Below are positions 45,642 to 56,500 of a stretch of 64,000 bases of DNA, piece after piece. Within the stretch, counting starts at the first letter, position 1. Every line of letters begins with the position of its first letter. Source of the stretch: Hamiltosporidium tvaerminnensis (taxonomy: Eukaryota > Microsporidia > Dubosqiidae). The notes below the pieces were generated by a model, which did not search any database, was not told the DNA's origin, and worked only from the letters and a program-made list of their open reading frames with translations. Made by a program: the position numbers and the translations under genes. Location of the stretch: assembly GCA_022605425.2 (NCBI GenBank), contig CM061255.1:558001-622000 (forward strand), given 5' to 3'.

Positions 45642-46148
45642 GTTATTTATTTCGTCATTTTTACTTTCTTCAATAAACCTTTTAACCCCGGCCTGATCTG
45701 CAATATTTTTCCAACTTCTCCGCTTTTATTGAATCTCTCTTATAAATAAATGCTTCGTCTTATTGCTAGGTAGATGCATTCTTTCGGTATAAATTTAAGC
45801 ATTCAGTCATTTTGGTATTTGCTTGCTTAAAACATGCTTTATGTTCAGCTATGCGTATACCAAGAGCGTGGGTGGGTTTGACTTTTCATTTTACTTATAA
45901 TTTTCTTTAAGTATTTTTTTGAAAACTTTTTTGTAAATAAAAATAATATTTAAATTAAAAAAATCACAGACACACATTTAAAGCAAATTAAAATATCACA
46001 TTATAGAAAAAAAAAATAAATTTAATAAAAATTTTGGTTAAAAGAGGAAAATTTTTAGGTGAAATTTATTTTTTTATACCAATTTTAATCAAAAAACAAC
46101 CAATTAGCTTCAAATTGAATATAAATTATAAAAAAAATTTGTAAAACC
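45642..46148. other. Spacer with a possible GIY-YIG-like fragment
   Basis: The minus strand of about 45700-45885 reads like a decayed protein, including ALGIRIAEHKACFKQANTKM, which resembles the R-x-x-EH part of GIY-YIG endonucleases of retroelements. Stops interrupt it. The rest is AT-rich. Confidence 0.3.
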
Positions 46149-46397
46149 ATGTTTTTTTTAAAAATTTTTCTTATAATGATGTTTATATCTTTGAGTAGTT
46201 CATCTGATGAAAATGAACTTGAGAATACCGCTGGAAAATGTAACAAAAAAGAAAACTCTGTTATTTCTGAAAACCGTAGAAATACACCACCTGTATCGCG
46301 ACAATCTTTATTTATTGATTTAAAATCAGTTCGTAAACAACCGAAAATGCGAGAAATTGATGTTCTGGAGTATAATGAAGAAAAAAAAGAGAAATAA
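46149..46397 (+). CDS. Small secreted protein, unknown
   Basis: Protein of 82 residues. Residues 1-18 (MFFLKIFLIMMFISLSSS) form a clear signal peptide. The mature part is about 60 residues, highly charged and Ser/Asn-rich, with a single Cys and no domain. It starts with ATG and is preceded by AACC. Small secreted proteins of this kind are candidates for spore-wall or host-exposed factors. The function is unknown. Confidence 0.55.
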   Translation: MFFLKIFLIMMFISLSSSSDENELENTAGKCNKKENSVISENRRNTPPVSRQSLFIDLKSVRKQPKMREIDVLEYNEEKKEK

Positions 46398-46829
46398 TTT
46401 TCTATAATTTTAAAATAAAAGAATTTCTGTGCTTTATATATAATTTTCTTCTATACTTAATTTTTAAAACAAATCCAATGAAAATATTTAGTTAGAATCG
46501 TTGAGATTATTCATTCAATTGCTTTTTTTATATAATATGAATCATTAAAAAATTATTTTTAACATTAAATATTATAATCAGATTTAAAAATGACGTTACG
46601 ATAGAAGCCACCGACAAGTAACGTTAAAAAAGCATTGGTTTTAGAACAGGAAGATAGAGATTATATTAAATTTAAATCATTTAAAAGAGAGGAATGTATT
46701 TAAAACCTAGATTTTATTAAAAAATCTGATCATAAAAAATAATTTCAAAAAAATTAAAATTCTTAATAATAAGATTTTTTTGGTTATAAATCTGTGATTT
46801 TATAAAGTATCTTAAAGAAAAAAACTTTG
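46398..46829. other. Intergenic, nothing recognised
   Basis: AT-rich, with no convincing open frame. Confidence 0.45.
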
Positions 46830-47480
46830 TTCGCTCAACGAAACAGTTTTTTGCTACATTCAGGATGAAAAGGCATTTTTGATAAACAGAAGGATTAAGT
46901 TTGTACCATAATCAAATGGATAAAACCTTAGAATACCTTGCAGTTCAACTTAAAGCAAATACATAGATAAACTACACCTGATACCCGTAAAGTAGTTTGA
47001 TTAACATTTCATTCTTTTAGGTAAACAAAAATTCAAGTTTAAGAAAGAAGTTGGAGTCCCTTTATTAAAAACCCTCTAAACTTACTACATGAAAATAAGA
47101 TTAGACATCAGTATTTGATCAATAATTATAATAATGGATCCAAAATATATTTTTTAATTAAAAATACAATAAGATAACAGATATTTAAATCAAAATTACT
47201 TTTCAGAAAACATGTCAGATTTTTCATAAATTACACCATTCAAATAAAAATAGCTGAATTTATAGTCATTCTTATAATTTTACGTGTGAATTGGTTTATA
47301 TGTGATTAGTGAGATGGTATTGCAACAAAATACTATAAAATGAATCTTAAAAAGCCACTGGTAAAAGTAAAAATAAGTTATGGATTCAATCTTTATTCAT
47401 AAATAGAAATTTGAAACTGTTTGTTTTAATTGACAAGAGTAATGGTTTCAAGACGGAAAGCCAGTGATTGATGCAAAAAA
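46830..47480 (+). mobile_element. Old LINE fragment with internal deletions
   Basis: ACAGTTTTTTGCTACATTCA (near 46851) corresponds to the AVFCYIQDRN region of the LINE. Then 47300-47370 corresponds to VMTWDGIVTKYHKSHLK, and 47380-47445 to IQSIVLKKTVETISFDRR. The region between is largely lost. Frames are destroyed. Confidence 0.5.
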
Positions 47481-47739
47481 TCTTACAGATTCAAAAAATA
47501 GATCTAACCACCTCAATTTCTCTCAATTGGCAGTATAATAATCAGTAAAGAAAAAATTATTTATTAAATAAATTGAAATTTATTTAACTCGAATCTAAAG
47601 ATAAAAAATTGAACTTAAGGTATTGACTTGAAATAACGGAAATAAATAGAAAAAAATAATATTATAATATTTTATTGAGAAATATAAATTGTACTTATTT
47701 TTTAAAAATTTAATGGAATAATTTAATAGAGTAAATATT

Positions 47740-48996
47740 TTAAAGTTCGCCTTCTTCTTTTTCTAATTCATTATTTCTTCGTATAAAATACGTTTGTATT
47801 GCTTTTAAGTCAATAGAATTTAAATTTACAGGTTCATTACAACCTAATTTATTCTCATATTCTTTCAATCTATTATTAATAGTTTGAATAAATTCAAAAA
47901 ATAAAACTTTGACAGGAAATCCACTGTATTTTAGCATTCTAATAAATATTGATTTTTCTTTTATTAAAACGATAAATTCTTTAAATTTCATCTTATAAAA
48001 TATCATTCCTGATTTGTACATATCATTTAACATTTCTTTATATTCATGATATAAACTTTGAGTTAAGTTGTTATCATAACTTAATAGATTGGCATCCGAA
48101 CTATTTATTGATTCTTTATTATTTTTACAATTATTTTTAATATCAATATACATATTTTTATAGATTAATTTGAAAGATTCTAATATTTTAAATTTTTCGT
48201 ATTTTTGTAGATCAAAATCATTTTTAATGTCGTTATAAGATAGTTCGGGATTTATTTCATATTTAGATTTGATTATTTCACAGATTTCTTTTAAATCATC
48301 GGGATCAAAAGGAGAAATAATATTATTTTTGCTTAAATTTGTATTTTTTTCTAAATTGAATTTTTCAAAATATTTTGTTCGTTCTTCTAAATATAAATCG
48401 TATATTCTTTTTTTCTGAATATTACAATCGATAGAATTGAAAATATTGTTGTTCTTAAGGATTTTTATACATTCATTCCATTCACACTGCAAATCATTTT
48501 GGTATAAAATTTTTTTAAATAAATTTTCAAAAAGATTCATATTTTTAATTTTATAAGGTAACCCTGGAGATTTCAAAGGAGGAATGTATGTGTCAAAGGT
48601 TGAATTAGTTATTTTGAAATTATTATTTTCTGTTTTATGTTCATTAAAAAAATAATTTTTATTTTTTTCAGAATTAATTGTATAAAAATGCCTACCAGCT
48701 TTTTCATGAATTTTAAAATTTTTACAAATATTTTTATTAAATTTTTGATTTATTTCTATAATATCTTCTTTAAGTAAATAACCAAGTCTTTCAATAAAAA
48801 TAGATGCTTTATAACTTAAAATATTATTTTTATAAAATTCTAAACACTCTTCTTTACAATTCTCTATATTATAACACGGTGTAAGATCATCTATACTGAA
48901 TATAAATGGTTTTTTATTACAAATAAAATATTTATTATTAATATTTATCTTTTCAGTTTCATTTGATTCTTCTTCGTAATTATCTTCATCATGCAT
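47740..48996 (-). CDS. FF-domain protein, PRP40-like splicing factor
   Basis: Protein of 418 residues, highly charged (Lys, Asn, Glu). A degenerate WW-like stretch, EKAGRHFYTINSEKNKNYFF (about 98-117), keeps the GRxFYxxN core. Helical FF-like repeats follow. The clearest starts at NLFENLFKKILYQNDLQCEW and continues through EERTKYFEKF (about 155-215), with the F...L, W and R/Y positions of FF domains; a second, weaker one covers about 240-300. WW plus FF is the layout of PRP40, a U1 snRNP-associated protein bridging splice sites, and of TCERG1. Yeast Prp40 has 583 residues. The gene lies 96 bp downstream of eS28 on the same strand. Without a profile search PRP40 is only the best guess. Confidence 0.45.
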   Translation of the reverse strand: MHDEDNYEEESNETEKININNKYFICNKKPFIFSIDDLTPCYNIENCKEECLEFYKNNILSYKASIFIERLGYLLKEDIIEINQKFNKNICKNFKIHEKAGRHFYTINSEKNKNYFFNEHKTENNNFKITNSTFDTYIPPLKSPGLPYKIKNMNLFENLFKKILYQNDLQCEWNECIKILKNNNIFNSIDCNIQKKRIYDLYLEERTKYFEKFNLEKNTNLSKNNIISPFDPDDLKEICEIIKSKYEINPELSYNDIKNDFDLQKYEKFKILESFKLIYKNMYIDIKNNCKNNKESINSSDANLLSYDNNLTQSLYHEYKEMLNDMYKSGMIFYKMKFKEFIVLIKEKSIFIRMLKYSGFPVKVLFFEFIQTINNRLKEYENKLGCNEPVNLNSIDLKAIQTYFIRRNNELEKEEGEL

Positions 48997-49092
48997 GCAT
49001 GGATTTTAAAATATAATTTTTAAAAAAATAAAACAAAAGAATAAAATGAAAAAGAAGATTTAAATGAAAAATTATTATTTTTTTATTTTTTT

Positions 49093-49296
49093 TTAATATC
49101 TTCCTCTCTTATGTTCACGCTCACAATCAAGTAAAGTAATGATATCTCCGACTCTAACTGGTCCCATAATAGCTCGGTGTAAACTTCTTCCGGTATCCAA
49201 AAGCTTAAGATGACATAACGTAAGTGCACCACCTGGGCCTGATCTACTGAATAGTTGTTGAACTTCTGCATGATATTCTTTGATTTGTGTGTCCAT
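49093..49296 (-). CDS. RPS28: Small-subunit ribosomal protein eS28
   Basis: Protein of 67 residues, the exact length of eS28 in yeast. The signature is strong: LFSRSGPGGALTLCHLKLLD in the OB-fold part, then TGRSLHRAIMGPVRVGDIIT, with the invariant GPVR-GD motif, and LLDCEREHKRGRY at the C-terminus (family LLESEREARRLR). eS28 lies at the mRNA exit channel of the 40S subunit. ACCC precedes the ATG by 5 nt (plus strand 49302-49304), in line with the CCC motif seen upstream of microsporidian ribosomal genes. The gene should be highly expressed. Confidence 0.96.
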   Translation of the reverse strand: MDTQIKEYHAEVQQLFSRSGPGGALTLCHLKLLDTGRSLHRAIMGPVRVGDIITLLDCEREHKRGRY

Positions 49297-49454
49297 TAAA
49301 AGGGTGATTATTTCAAATGTAAAATAAAAAAAAAGAGAATTTATTTTGTGGAAATAAAAAATTGGTTTTTTAAGAAATCTTTAAATAAGAACCCCTATTT
49401 AAGTTTTTTAAAAAAAAATAAAAAAATCAATTTTTTCATTTAAACTAGAAAATT

Positions 49455-50385
49455 GATGGTAGAGGGAAGTAAATCACATTTAAAACTATTTGCTTGGTAA
49501 GGATTATTACCAATTTGCGTGAAAGTATTTTTAATGTTTGTTTGGTGGAATAAAAATACACTTCATTTTCGGTTGTTCCCTTGGTTTTGTATATTTAAGG
49601 GATGATCTGAAAAACCTGTGGCGATTCTAAAATAAACTCATTTTGTAGTCTTTAATGTAACTATATTAGAAACCATGATTTAACTTGTACGTAATTTCAG
49701 TCAAAAACATCGAAACCCGGATTTTTTTATTATTTTTAAAGTTTTTGCCCCTGGAGATACAAAAATACAGACCGTTTAAACAACCAGGAATACTATATTT
49801 TTGTTATACTAGCTATATGTTATTAGGACGTCTAAAATGACTCCATATAAGTCGCCGAGATATATATTGCCTTGAAGTGTATTATTTTGTAAAGTATGGA
49901 GTGATTGGGAATACTGTATGTCATGAGAGAAAGCAAAATAAGTTTCTATATGTAATCAGTGTCCTAAGTAATGAGCATAGACTAACCCCGGGCTACTTTC
50001 TGCTCATTAATTTGGTTTTACTTTTATTTTTGATTAAAATATTCGGGCTGTTGGTATCTTAAGGGATATAGATGAAGGTCTGCTTGAGACAATAAATCTA
50101 TTCTAAACTTATAAAGCGTTATTTACATGAAGGCAATCTAAATTTGCATTGTTTATAAAAAAGTGATGTTTATTAAATAAAAAGCATTCTCTCGAATAAA
50201 AAGTTATCAAATAAGAAAATAAAATTTAAATAACCGTTTTTACAAATTTAATCCGCTTAATTCTATAAAACAGAGTTATGGTAATTACAATTTAAATATA
50301 CAGATTAAAAGAAACAGATGGAAACCTTTTATTTGTACATCTTCAATACGGAAAGGTAAAAGTAGAATAGAATAAGTAAGTAAGT
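49455..50385 (+). repeat. Dispersed repeat copy with AAGT tail
   Basis: Starts with GGTAGAGGGAAGTAAATCAC, keeps a decayed version of the coding segment (about 49517-49585), and ends in GAATAAGTAAGTAAGTA at about 50368-50384, as does the copy at 12838-13055. The middle diverges, and whether the full 930 bp belongs to one insertion is uncertain. Confidence 0.45.
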
Positions 50386-50405
50386 ATAATTTAAATATAT
50401 TTTAA

Positions 50406-51137
50406 TTATTCCAAATTTTTAAGAATTTCATTAATAATTGGATGTTTATAATTTCTACAAAAATCAGTGATTTCAGTAGAAAAACACTCTTTATAATTTC
50501 TAGAGACTACGAGTAATAACCTCAAATGAGATACTGTGATATTTTGTCTAATTATTTTTGACAAATATACAGTTAGATACTTACCAACACATATTTTTTT
50601 TCTTTTACATAATAGAGAAGTAAGGATAATTGTTGTATTATTACTGTATTCAGATAATTCATTGGCACTCAAATCATTTAAATTATCAGAATCACCGCAT
50701 TTTAGAATATTTAAAATTTGGAAATCATTAAATATAGTTTTATACGTGTCACTTGGTTCATTAATATTTAAGAATCCTCTGAATATGTGAAATAGAATAT
50801 TTTTATCAATATCATTAACTTTTGTTTTCATATATGCTCTACCAACTACAATACATTCACTTTTGGTCATGTATTTGAGAAAAGATATCAATACAAACAT
50901 TTCATCTGTATTTATCATACATTTTAGACGTGTAAAATTCTTGGAATTTAATTTTCCAAGAGTTTGTATTTGCTTTCTGAAAATATTTCCAAAAATTTCA
51001 ATTTCTTTGTATTTCTTAATATCTTCAATTATGTCACATATATTTTCTGTTAGTTTGTTATTCGAATTAGAATATGTAATAGGATCGGAAATATCATTAT
51101 TAGAGTCTTTGATTGTTTGAAATACCCCTTTGTTCAT
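50406..51137 (-). CDS. Conserved-looking protein of unknown function
   Basis: Protein of 243 residues with an ATG start. It is a mostly helical, soluble protein without signal peptide or membrane segment. The N-terminal ~30 residues are polar and Asn/Ser-rich. The remainder alternates hydrophobic helices with Lys-rich turns (for example KSECIVVGRAYMKTKVNDID), with several Cys but no CxxC pair. The style suggests an alpha-helical repeat scaffold. Coding bias is regular and the frame is uninterrupted, so I accept it as a gene. No family recognised. No CCC motif, only AACC 8 nt upstream of the ATG. Confidence 0.65.
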   Translation of the reverse strand: MNKGVFQTIKDSNNDISDPITYSNSNNKLTENICDIIEDIKKYKEIEIFGNIFRKQIQTLGKLNSKNFTRLKCMINTDEMFVLISFLKYMTKSECIVVGRAYMKTKVNDIDKNILFHIFRGFLNINEPSDTYKTIFNDFQILNILKCGDSDNLNDLSANELSEYSNNTTIILTSLLCKRKKICVGKYLTVYLSKIIRQNITVSHLRLLLVVSRNYKECFSTEITDFCRNYKHPIINEILKNLE

Positions 51138-51189
51138 ACAACGGTTAACATAAATTATTTTATAAAATAAATATGAAATTTATTTTTTA

Positions 51190-51337
51190 TTTCAGATTGA
51201 AGAACACCACTAGAGGAACTGATAATAAATATAAACGAAGAGTCTGATTTATAAGAAGAAAAGATGATGGTATAAGAAATAGAAGGAAATAAATAGAAGT
51301 TTGATGAAATATTTTAACCCAAAAATACATTATTTTT
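51190..51337 (+). mobile_element. LINE 3'-end fragment
   Basis: Matches the last ~30 codons and the tail of the LINE (copy A segment TTLEEPTNNINEESDLEEET, then TTTTAACCCA), with stops and indels. It ends exactly where the GINGER-like element begins, and TTAAATAA, expected in the LINE tail, resumes at 53409 on the other side. Confidence 0.6.
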
Positions 51338-53408
51338 TGTCACGGCCAATAAACCGCCCCATGTCCAATAGAACCCCCGTTATTTTCTATATATTTTAAT
51401 ATTACTGACATTCTTTATTTTTTAAAATAGCTCTATAATTTCTATACCCTTATAACCTATTTATTTCCTAATTCCTATACATCTTCTTATTTTAGTCTCT
51501 ATTCCAATACTTCTTATCCATTCTTTCTTAATATTTCTTTTGTATGAACAATAGGATGTGTTAATAATGAATAAAATATTCAATAAACTTTATATTTTTC
51601 TTTTCAGTTCTTTTTTTGTATTTTTCAGTTATTTGCATTTGTTAGTATTTGTAAGGCGAAATTTCGTTGTAGAATTTGATACAGGCACTAAACAACATAA
51701 AATTCAATATACATTTGATTAATGGTTTCCTATTATCTGTTTTTTTTTTAAGTATTCAGTTTATATATATATAAAAACAAAATGTAACCAAAATGCCAAA
51801 GATCATAAGTGGTAAAAATAGACAAGAAAAAGAAATTATTACAACATTTTTAAAAACCGGTCAATATCCAGCTTAGTTTAAAAAAAAGGGGTTGTTGAGG
51901 CAGAAAGCAGAACATTTTACTTTGCTCGGAAATGATATTTGTTTAAAAAGACCGATCATCTAATAAGAGCCGTTTTTGGATTTGAAACTGCCTTGATTAA
52001 ACAAATTATTCAAACAGAGCTTGCTGTTGCACACATCGGAGTAATTAGAATGATGGCTTTGATTGTACAAAAATACTATGGGATTCCCAAGGCATATATA
52101 AAAGAGTATGTAAAAGACTGTGAAGCATGTAGTGGATTCAATTCTCTAAAAAAAATTCAGCTAGTATATATAAACCATATTACCAAAAAATAAGATCTAT
52201 TTATGATGGATTGTGTAGATCTCAGGATATATAGTGATCGAAATGATCAATATAGCTGGATTCTTAATGTAATCGACACATACACAAAACATCTCTGGAG
52301 CTTTAAGCTGATTAATAAAACTTCGAAATTAGTAAGAGATTCATTAAAATTTTTATTTAACAACTTTGGTGTCCCGGTGACAATACAATCCGATAACGAT
52401 CAAGAGTTTAAAAATGCACTACTTGAAGCCTTTTTAACAGATCATAACATCAGAATTATACATGGAAGACCACGCAATTCGAAGGCGCAAGGTCAAGTGG
52501 AACGTGTAAATCAAACCATAAAAAAATGGCTAGCGAAGAAATTACATGAAACAGGTGGAAGAAGCTGGATTGAACATCTTAGTAATGTTGTTTATGCCTA
52601 TAACAGAAGAATACATGGTGCAAAAAACAAATCACCATTTATGTTTTTCTTCAGACAACCAGGTTTTACCAATCCACTTTCTGGAAGCATAATATTTGAA
52701 TAAGAAGCCAGTACGATGGTACTTACTATTTATGTAGATCCTGATATAGTTTGAGTCGAAGAAAATCAGGGAAAACACAATGAAGCCTAGAAATTGCCTC
52801 GGATGTACATGAAGAATTTACTGAAACGGTAACACTATAATAATTAATGATCTTGAAATCGATAGTAAGATTCGTTCGGATGTGGCTAAGCATTTTAAAA
52901 ATTATAGAGAAATAATTATAGAAAGCAACAATTCAAATAGACACAAGAGAGATTTGTCTACTGGAGATTAAGTTTTTTAAAAAAAAGAGCTAGATATGAA
53001 TACTAACTAAAAGAGCGCCTTTTGTCTCTTTTTACGATAATTCGGTTTTTACAGTTACCGCTATTTTGATGAACAACATGATTGAAGTAAAAAACAATGA
53101 TGGTGACATCAGAACGTTTTTTGAGGCGTAACAAAACGTATTTAATTTAATTTACTTGCAATTTTTTTTGACATTTTTTATTACTTAAGTATTATCATTA
53201 AAGTTTTATTTTTCTTCTGGCAAAACTTGAAATATTTTTTTTGGCGGGAAATTTAAGTTAAAAATTATATAAGCATTTTTTAAACAGACCCCTCCTATTA
53301 AATTTAGAGAAAAAATCACTTCCTTTTTTAAAATATATGGCCCTTAGGTAAAATATATCAAAATAACGGGGGTTCTATTGGACATGGGGGGTTTATTGGC
53401 CCATGACA
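51338..53408 (+). mobile_element. GINGER-like DNA transposon with 49-bp terminal inverted repeats
   Basis: The terminal repeats at 51338-51386 and 53360-53408 are almost perfect (TGTCACGGCC against TGTCATGGGCC, then AATAAACC...CCCATGTCCAATAGAACC identical in order). The interior holds one integrase-type transposase frame on the plus strand. No gag, protease or reverse transcriptase is present, so it is not an LTR retrotransposon. No clear target duplication is seen (TTTT against TTAA). Confidence 0.88.
51793..53131 (+). pseudogene. Integrase-type (DD35E) transposase, inactivated
   Basis: The frame starts at ATG 51793 and ends at TAA 53129. Parts in order: a basic N-terminus; an HHCC-like zinc segment (HIG..., then CEAC near 52118); an rve catalytic core with the DD35E triad (Asp in MMDCVDLR, Asp in SDNDQEF, Glu in GQVERVN, with exactly 35 residues between the last two); and a C-terminal beta-rich segment. 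Lesions: TAG at 51874, a frame change near 51945, TAA at 52191, and further damage after 52703. GINGER transposases of this type are related to Ty3/gypsy integrases. The core frame 52203-52703 is still open. Confidence 0.82.
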
Positions 53409-53569
53409 TTAAATAATGAAATATATTTTTACAATCATTTACCAATGAGTTATGTAAAAAACCCAAATTTACACTATCTAAAACTTATTATCGTGTAATA
53501 AAACTGAAAAATTAAAATTTTTAGGGGTCAAAATTATTTTATTTTTATGCTTTTTTTTATCAATTTACA

Positions 53570-56500
53570 ATTTAAAATTATTTTTTTTTTATTTAATAAA
53601 TTCTGGGTTAACAAATTTTTCTTTTTAAATAATTCTTTCCACCATTTCAACCACTTCTATTTCTTCCTCCAACTCCAACTCTTCATTTGTATTAGTTGTT
53701 GGTTCCTTTGCTGTGGTTATGCCATCCAAAATAAGGGGTAAAATATTTTTTGTATTTTCCGTTTTAACATCATCTTCCTCGTTGTCTACTTGCTTTAAAG
53801 GGGGTATTGGTTGTTTATGCATCTCAGCTCCTAAGATAACACTTAATGATGCTCTCTCCCAGCTCTCCTCGGCATTTGGACCAGACTCAAGTCCTCTTCG
53901 TCGATCAAAAGAAATTGTTTCGACTGTCTTCTTGAGTACTATGGATTGTATATATGCCTCTACATTCATGGGTATTTGCAGTCTCTTAACATACGTCTTA
54001 TGGTATTTTGTCACAATACCGTCCCAGGTCATCACATAAGGAATTATCTCTACATTGCATTTATAAATAAGACCTAACTCATTTTCTAATAGGTCATACT
54101 TCCTAAGCTTCTCTGTTTCAACTATTTGGAGAGAGTCTTGGGATGTGATTCCTACTTCAATGAGGGTTATCCTATTCTGTCTCTTGTCTAAAATAAATAT
54201 ATCTGGTCTGTTACACCGAATCTTGACATCAGTTTTTATTCTGGTGTCCACTCTTATCTCTGCATATTCGTTATCAAGAATTTCTTGAACTGAGTGGCTT
54301 CTAATTCGTTTCGAAGACTTAAACTTATATTTATTCAGCAAGAGTAAATGTATACATCGTACCACTTCATTATGTCGTCTAGTATAGTCATGACCAAGCA
54401 TTTTTTCACATCTCGTTGCTGAGTGATCAACAGTTTTCCTAGACTGGTTGCAGTGTTGACACATACCTTCTGCACCCCAGAATACATTTCTCTCCTGGAT
54501 ATAACAGAACACTGCTTTATCAAGTGGTCTTACACATCCTTTCTTTAACCATCTTGAGGAGTCATTTACACTTACCAGCTCGTTATTTCTAGCGCTATAT
54601 AACTTTGAATGTAGTTTTCGGTTTTTGATTTCGTTATATAGGTTAGCTAGTTGAGCTTCTTCTAATTTATTTTTTGTGACTTCCTCTTCCAACCCGTATT
54701 TTATTTTTAAAAAGTTTTTAATTAGTGAAAGGTGGGTTTTATTATTATTCTCAACCTTTAGGATTGCTGCTCTTCTGGTCGATGTATCTTTATGTTTTTC
54801 CAGACAATCCAAGAGTTGCAAAAGCATATGTTCGCTTTTGAACTCGACACTATGTAAACCTCTTCCAAGTTCTTTACGTGGAAGTTATAGACGTTCTTTG
54901 CATCCTGGGCGTAGATGTATTTTGTTCTTTACTAACACTGCACGCACCGCATCATCTAACTTAGAGAAGTCAGCCGGTTCAAGTCGGAGTACACCTATAT
55001 GATAGTTTAGTAAAGAAATTGCATGTTGATTAATGGCTTAAAATAAATTTCTTGCATTTAATCTCGTGCGACAAAGTCTTTCTACTCGTGCTATAAGTTT
55101 GGTCTGTACTTCCTCAAACGACTTACTTGTTTGGATTCCTCTGCTATCTTCTATAATTCCAAGGTATTTATAAACACCTATTCCTTCAAGAAGAGTAGCA
55201 GTATCTTCACAACATGGATCATTAGTGGCTGACTTCTCTTTGTTAATTTCCAATCCTATATTATTCATAAACTTTTTAACCTCCACCGTCATTTCTTCCA
55301 ATGTTTGTCCATCTTCGGCAAGGAGCTTAAGATCATCAATAAACAAGAGATGATTAGTCGCGTGGGATTCTGCATCTGTCTTTATTGTCACTTTTGTGTA
55401 TTTCTCATTAAGCTTTCGGCTCAATGGATCCATACACAACACAAACAATAATGGTGACAAACTATCTCCTTGCAGAATCCCTCTATCAATCTTCTTGCTC
55501 ATGATTTTTTCAGGCCCTATTGATATATCAATTTTCCATTTTGATATAATTACCTTAATAAATTTCAGGATCCAATCAGGTAAATTAAGGTTTTCAATGC
55601 ATTGAGTCAAATAAGCATGATCTATTGAATCATAAGCTTTTTTGACATCAATCCATGTTGCCTTAAGATTGTTTCCGTACTCTTTATTAATGGCAATATT
55701 CAATAGGCCTGTTCTTTCGCTCCTTGCACTCCTCTTACTGCTCCCAACTGGTTTTCTGAAAGTAATCCTCGTCTTTCCACCTCAATCTGTACCACTTTAG
55801 TAACACATTTTGTAGTTAGTTTATACAGATTTGACATACAGGTTATTGGCCTGTAATAAGAGCCAGTCTTTGGTGTACCTTTAGGTATCAGATAAGTAAG
55901 TCCACAATAATACCAATCGGCTTGAGGCGTTCCTTCTAAACATATGGCTTTCACAATATCGTAAAGATATTTATGAAGGCTCGTAAGTTTCTTGATGTAA
56001 AAGTTATAAATACCATCAATTCCAGCGGCTTTCCAGTTAGGCAGCCAATTGATGATATCTATAAACTCTTCAAGTAAAGGAAACGTGGTCTGGTGCGTAT
56101 CTGACACGAAAGGTATCAAATACTCATCATATGTAACTACTTTATCATTTTTATTCCACATTGTAGACCAAAATTCTGAAATTTCGTCACGATAAACCAC
56201 ATGCTCGGATTCAACGCGCTCAGATAACCCTCGATAGAATCGACCTCGGAATATCTCAAACATACGATTCTCTTTTCGAAATTTTCTCCTACTTTCATAC
56301 ATCGTAATTTTTTTCTCGTACACATTCAAAGCCTCATTCTTCTTAACCAAAGCCTCAGAGAGATCATTTATTTTGCTTAAGTCTAAATTAAACTCTCGCA
56401 TAATTTTTCTGAGACTTTTCGTTTCCGAAGTAGAGAGCTTTTCCTGCTTGCGAGCCTTCTCGAGGAGATCTTTGGAAAGTACTAACTTAGAAATTTTACA

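Noticed and set aside
51338-53408. LTR retrotransposon (because of the integrase domain)
   Set aside because: The ends are inverted, not direct, repeats, and no gag, protease or reverse transcriptase is present.
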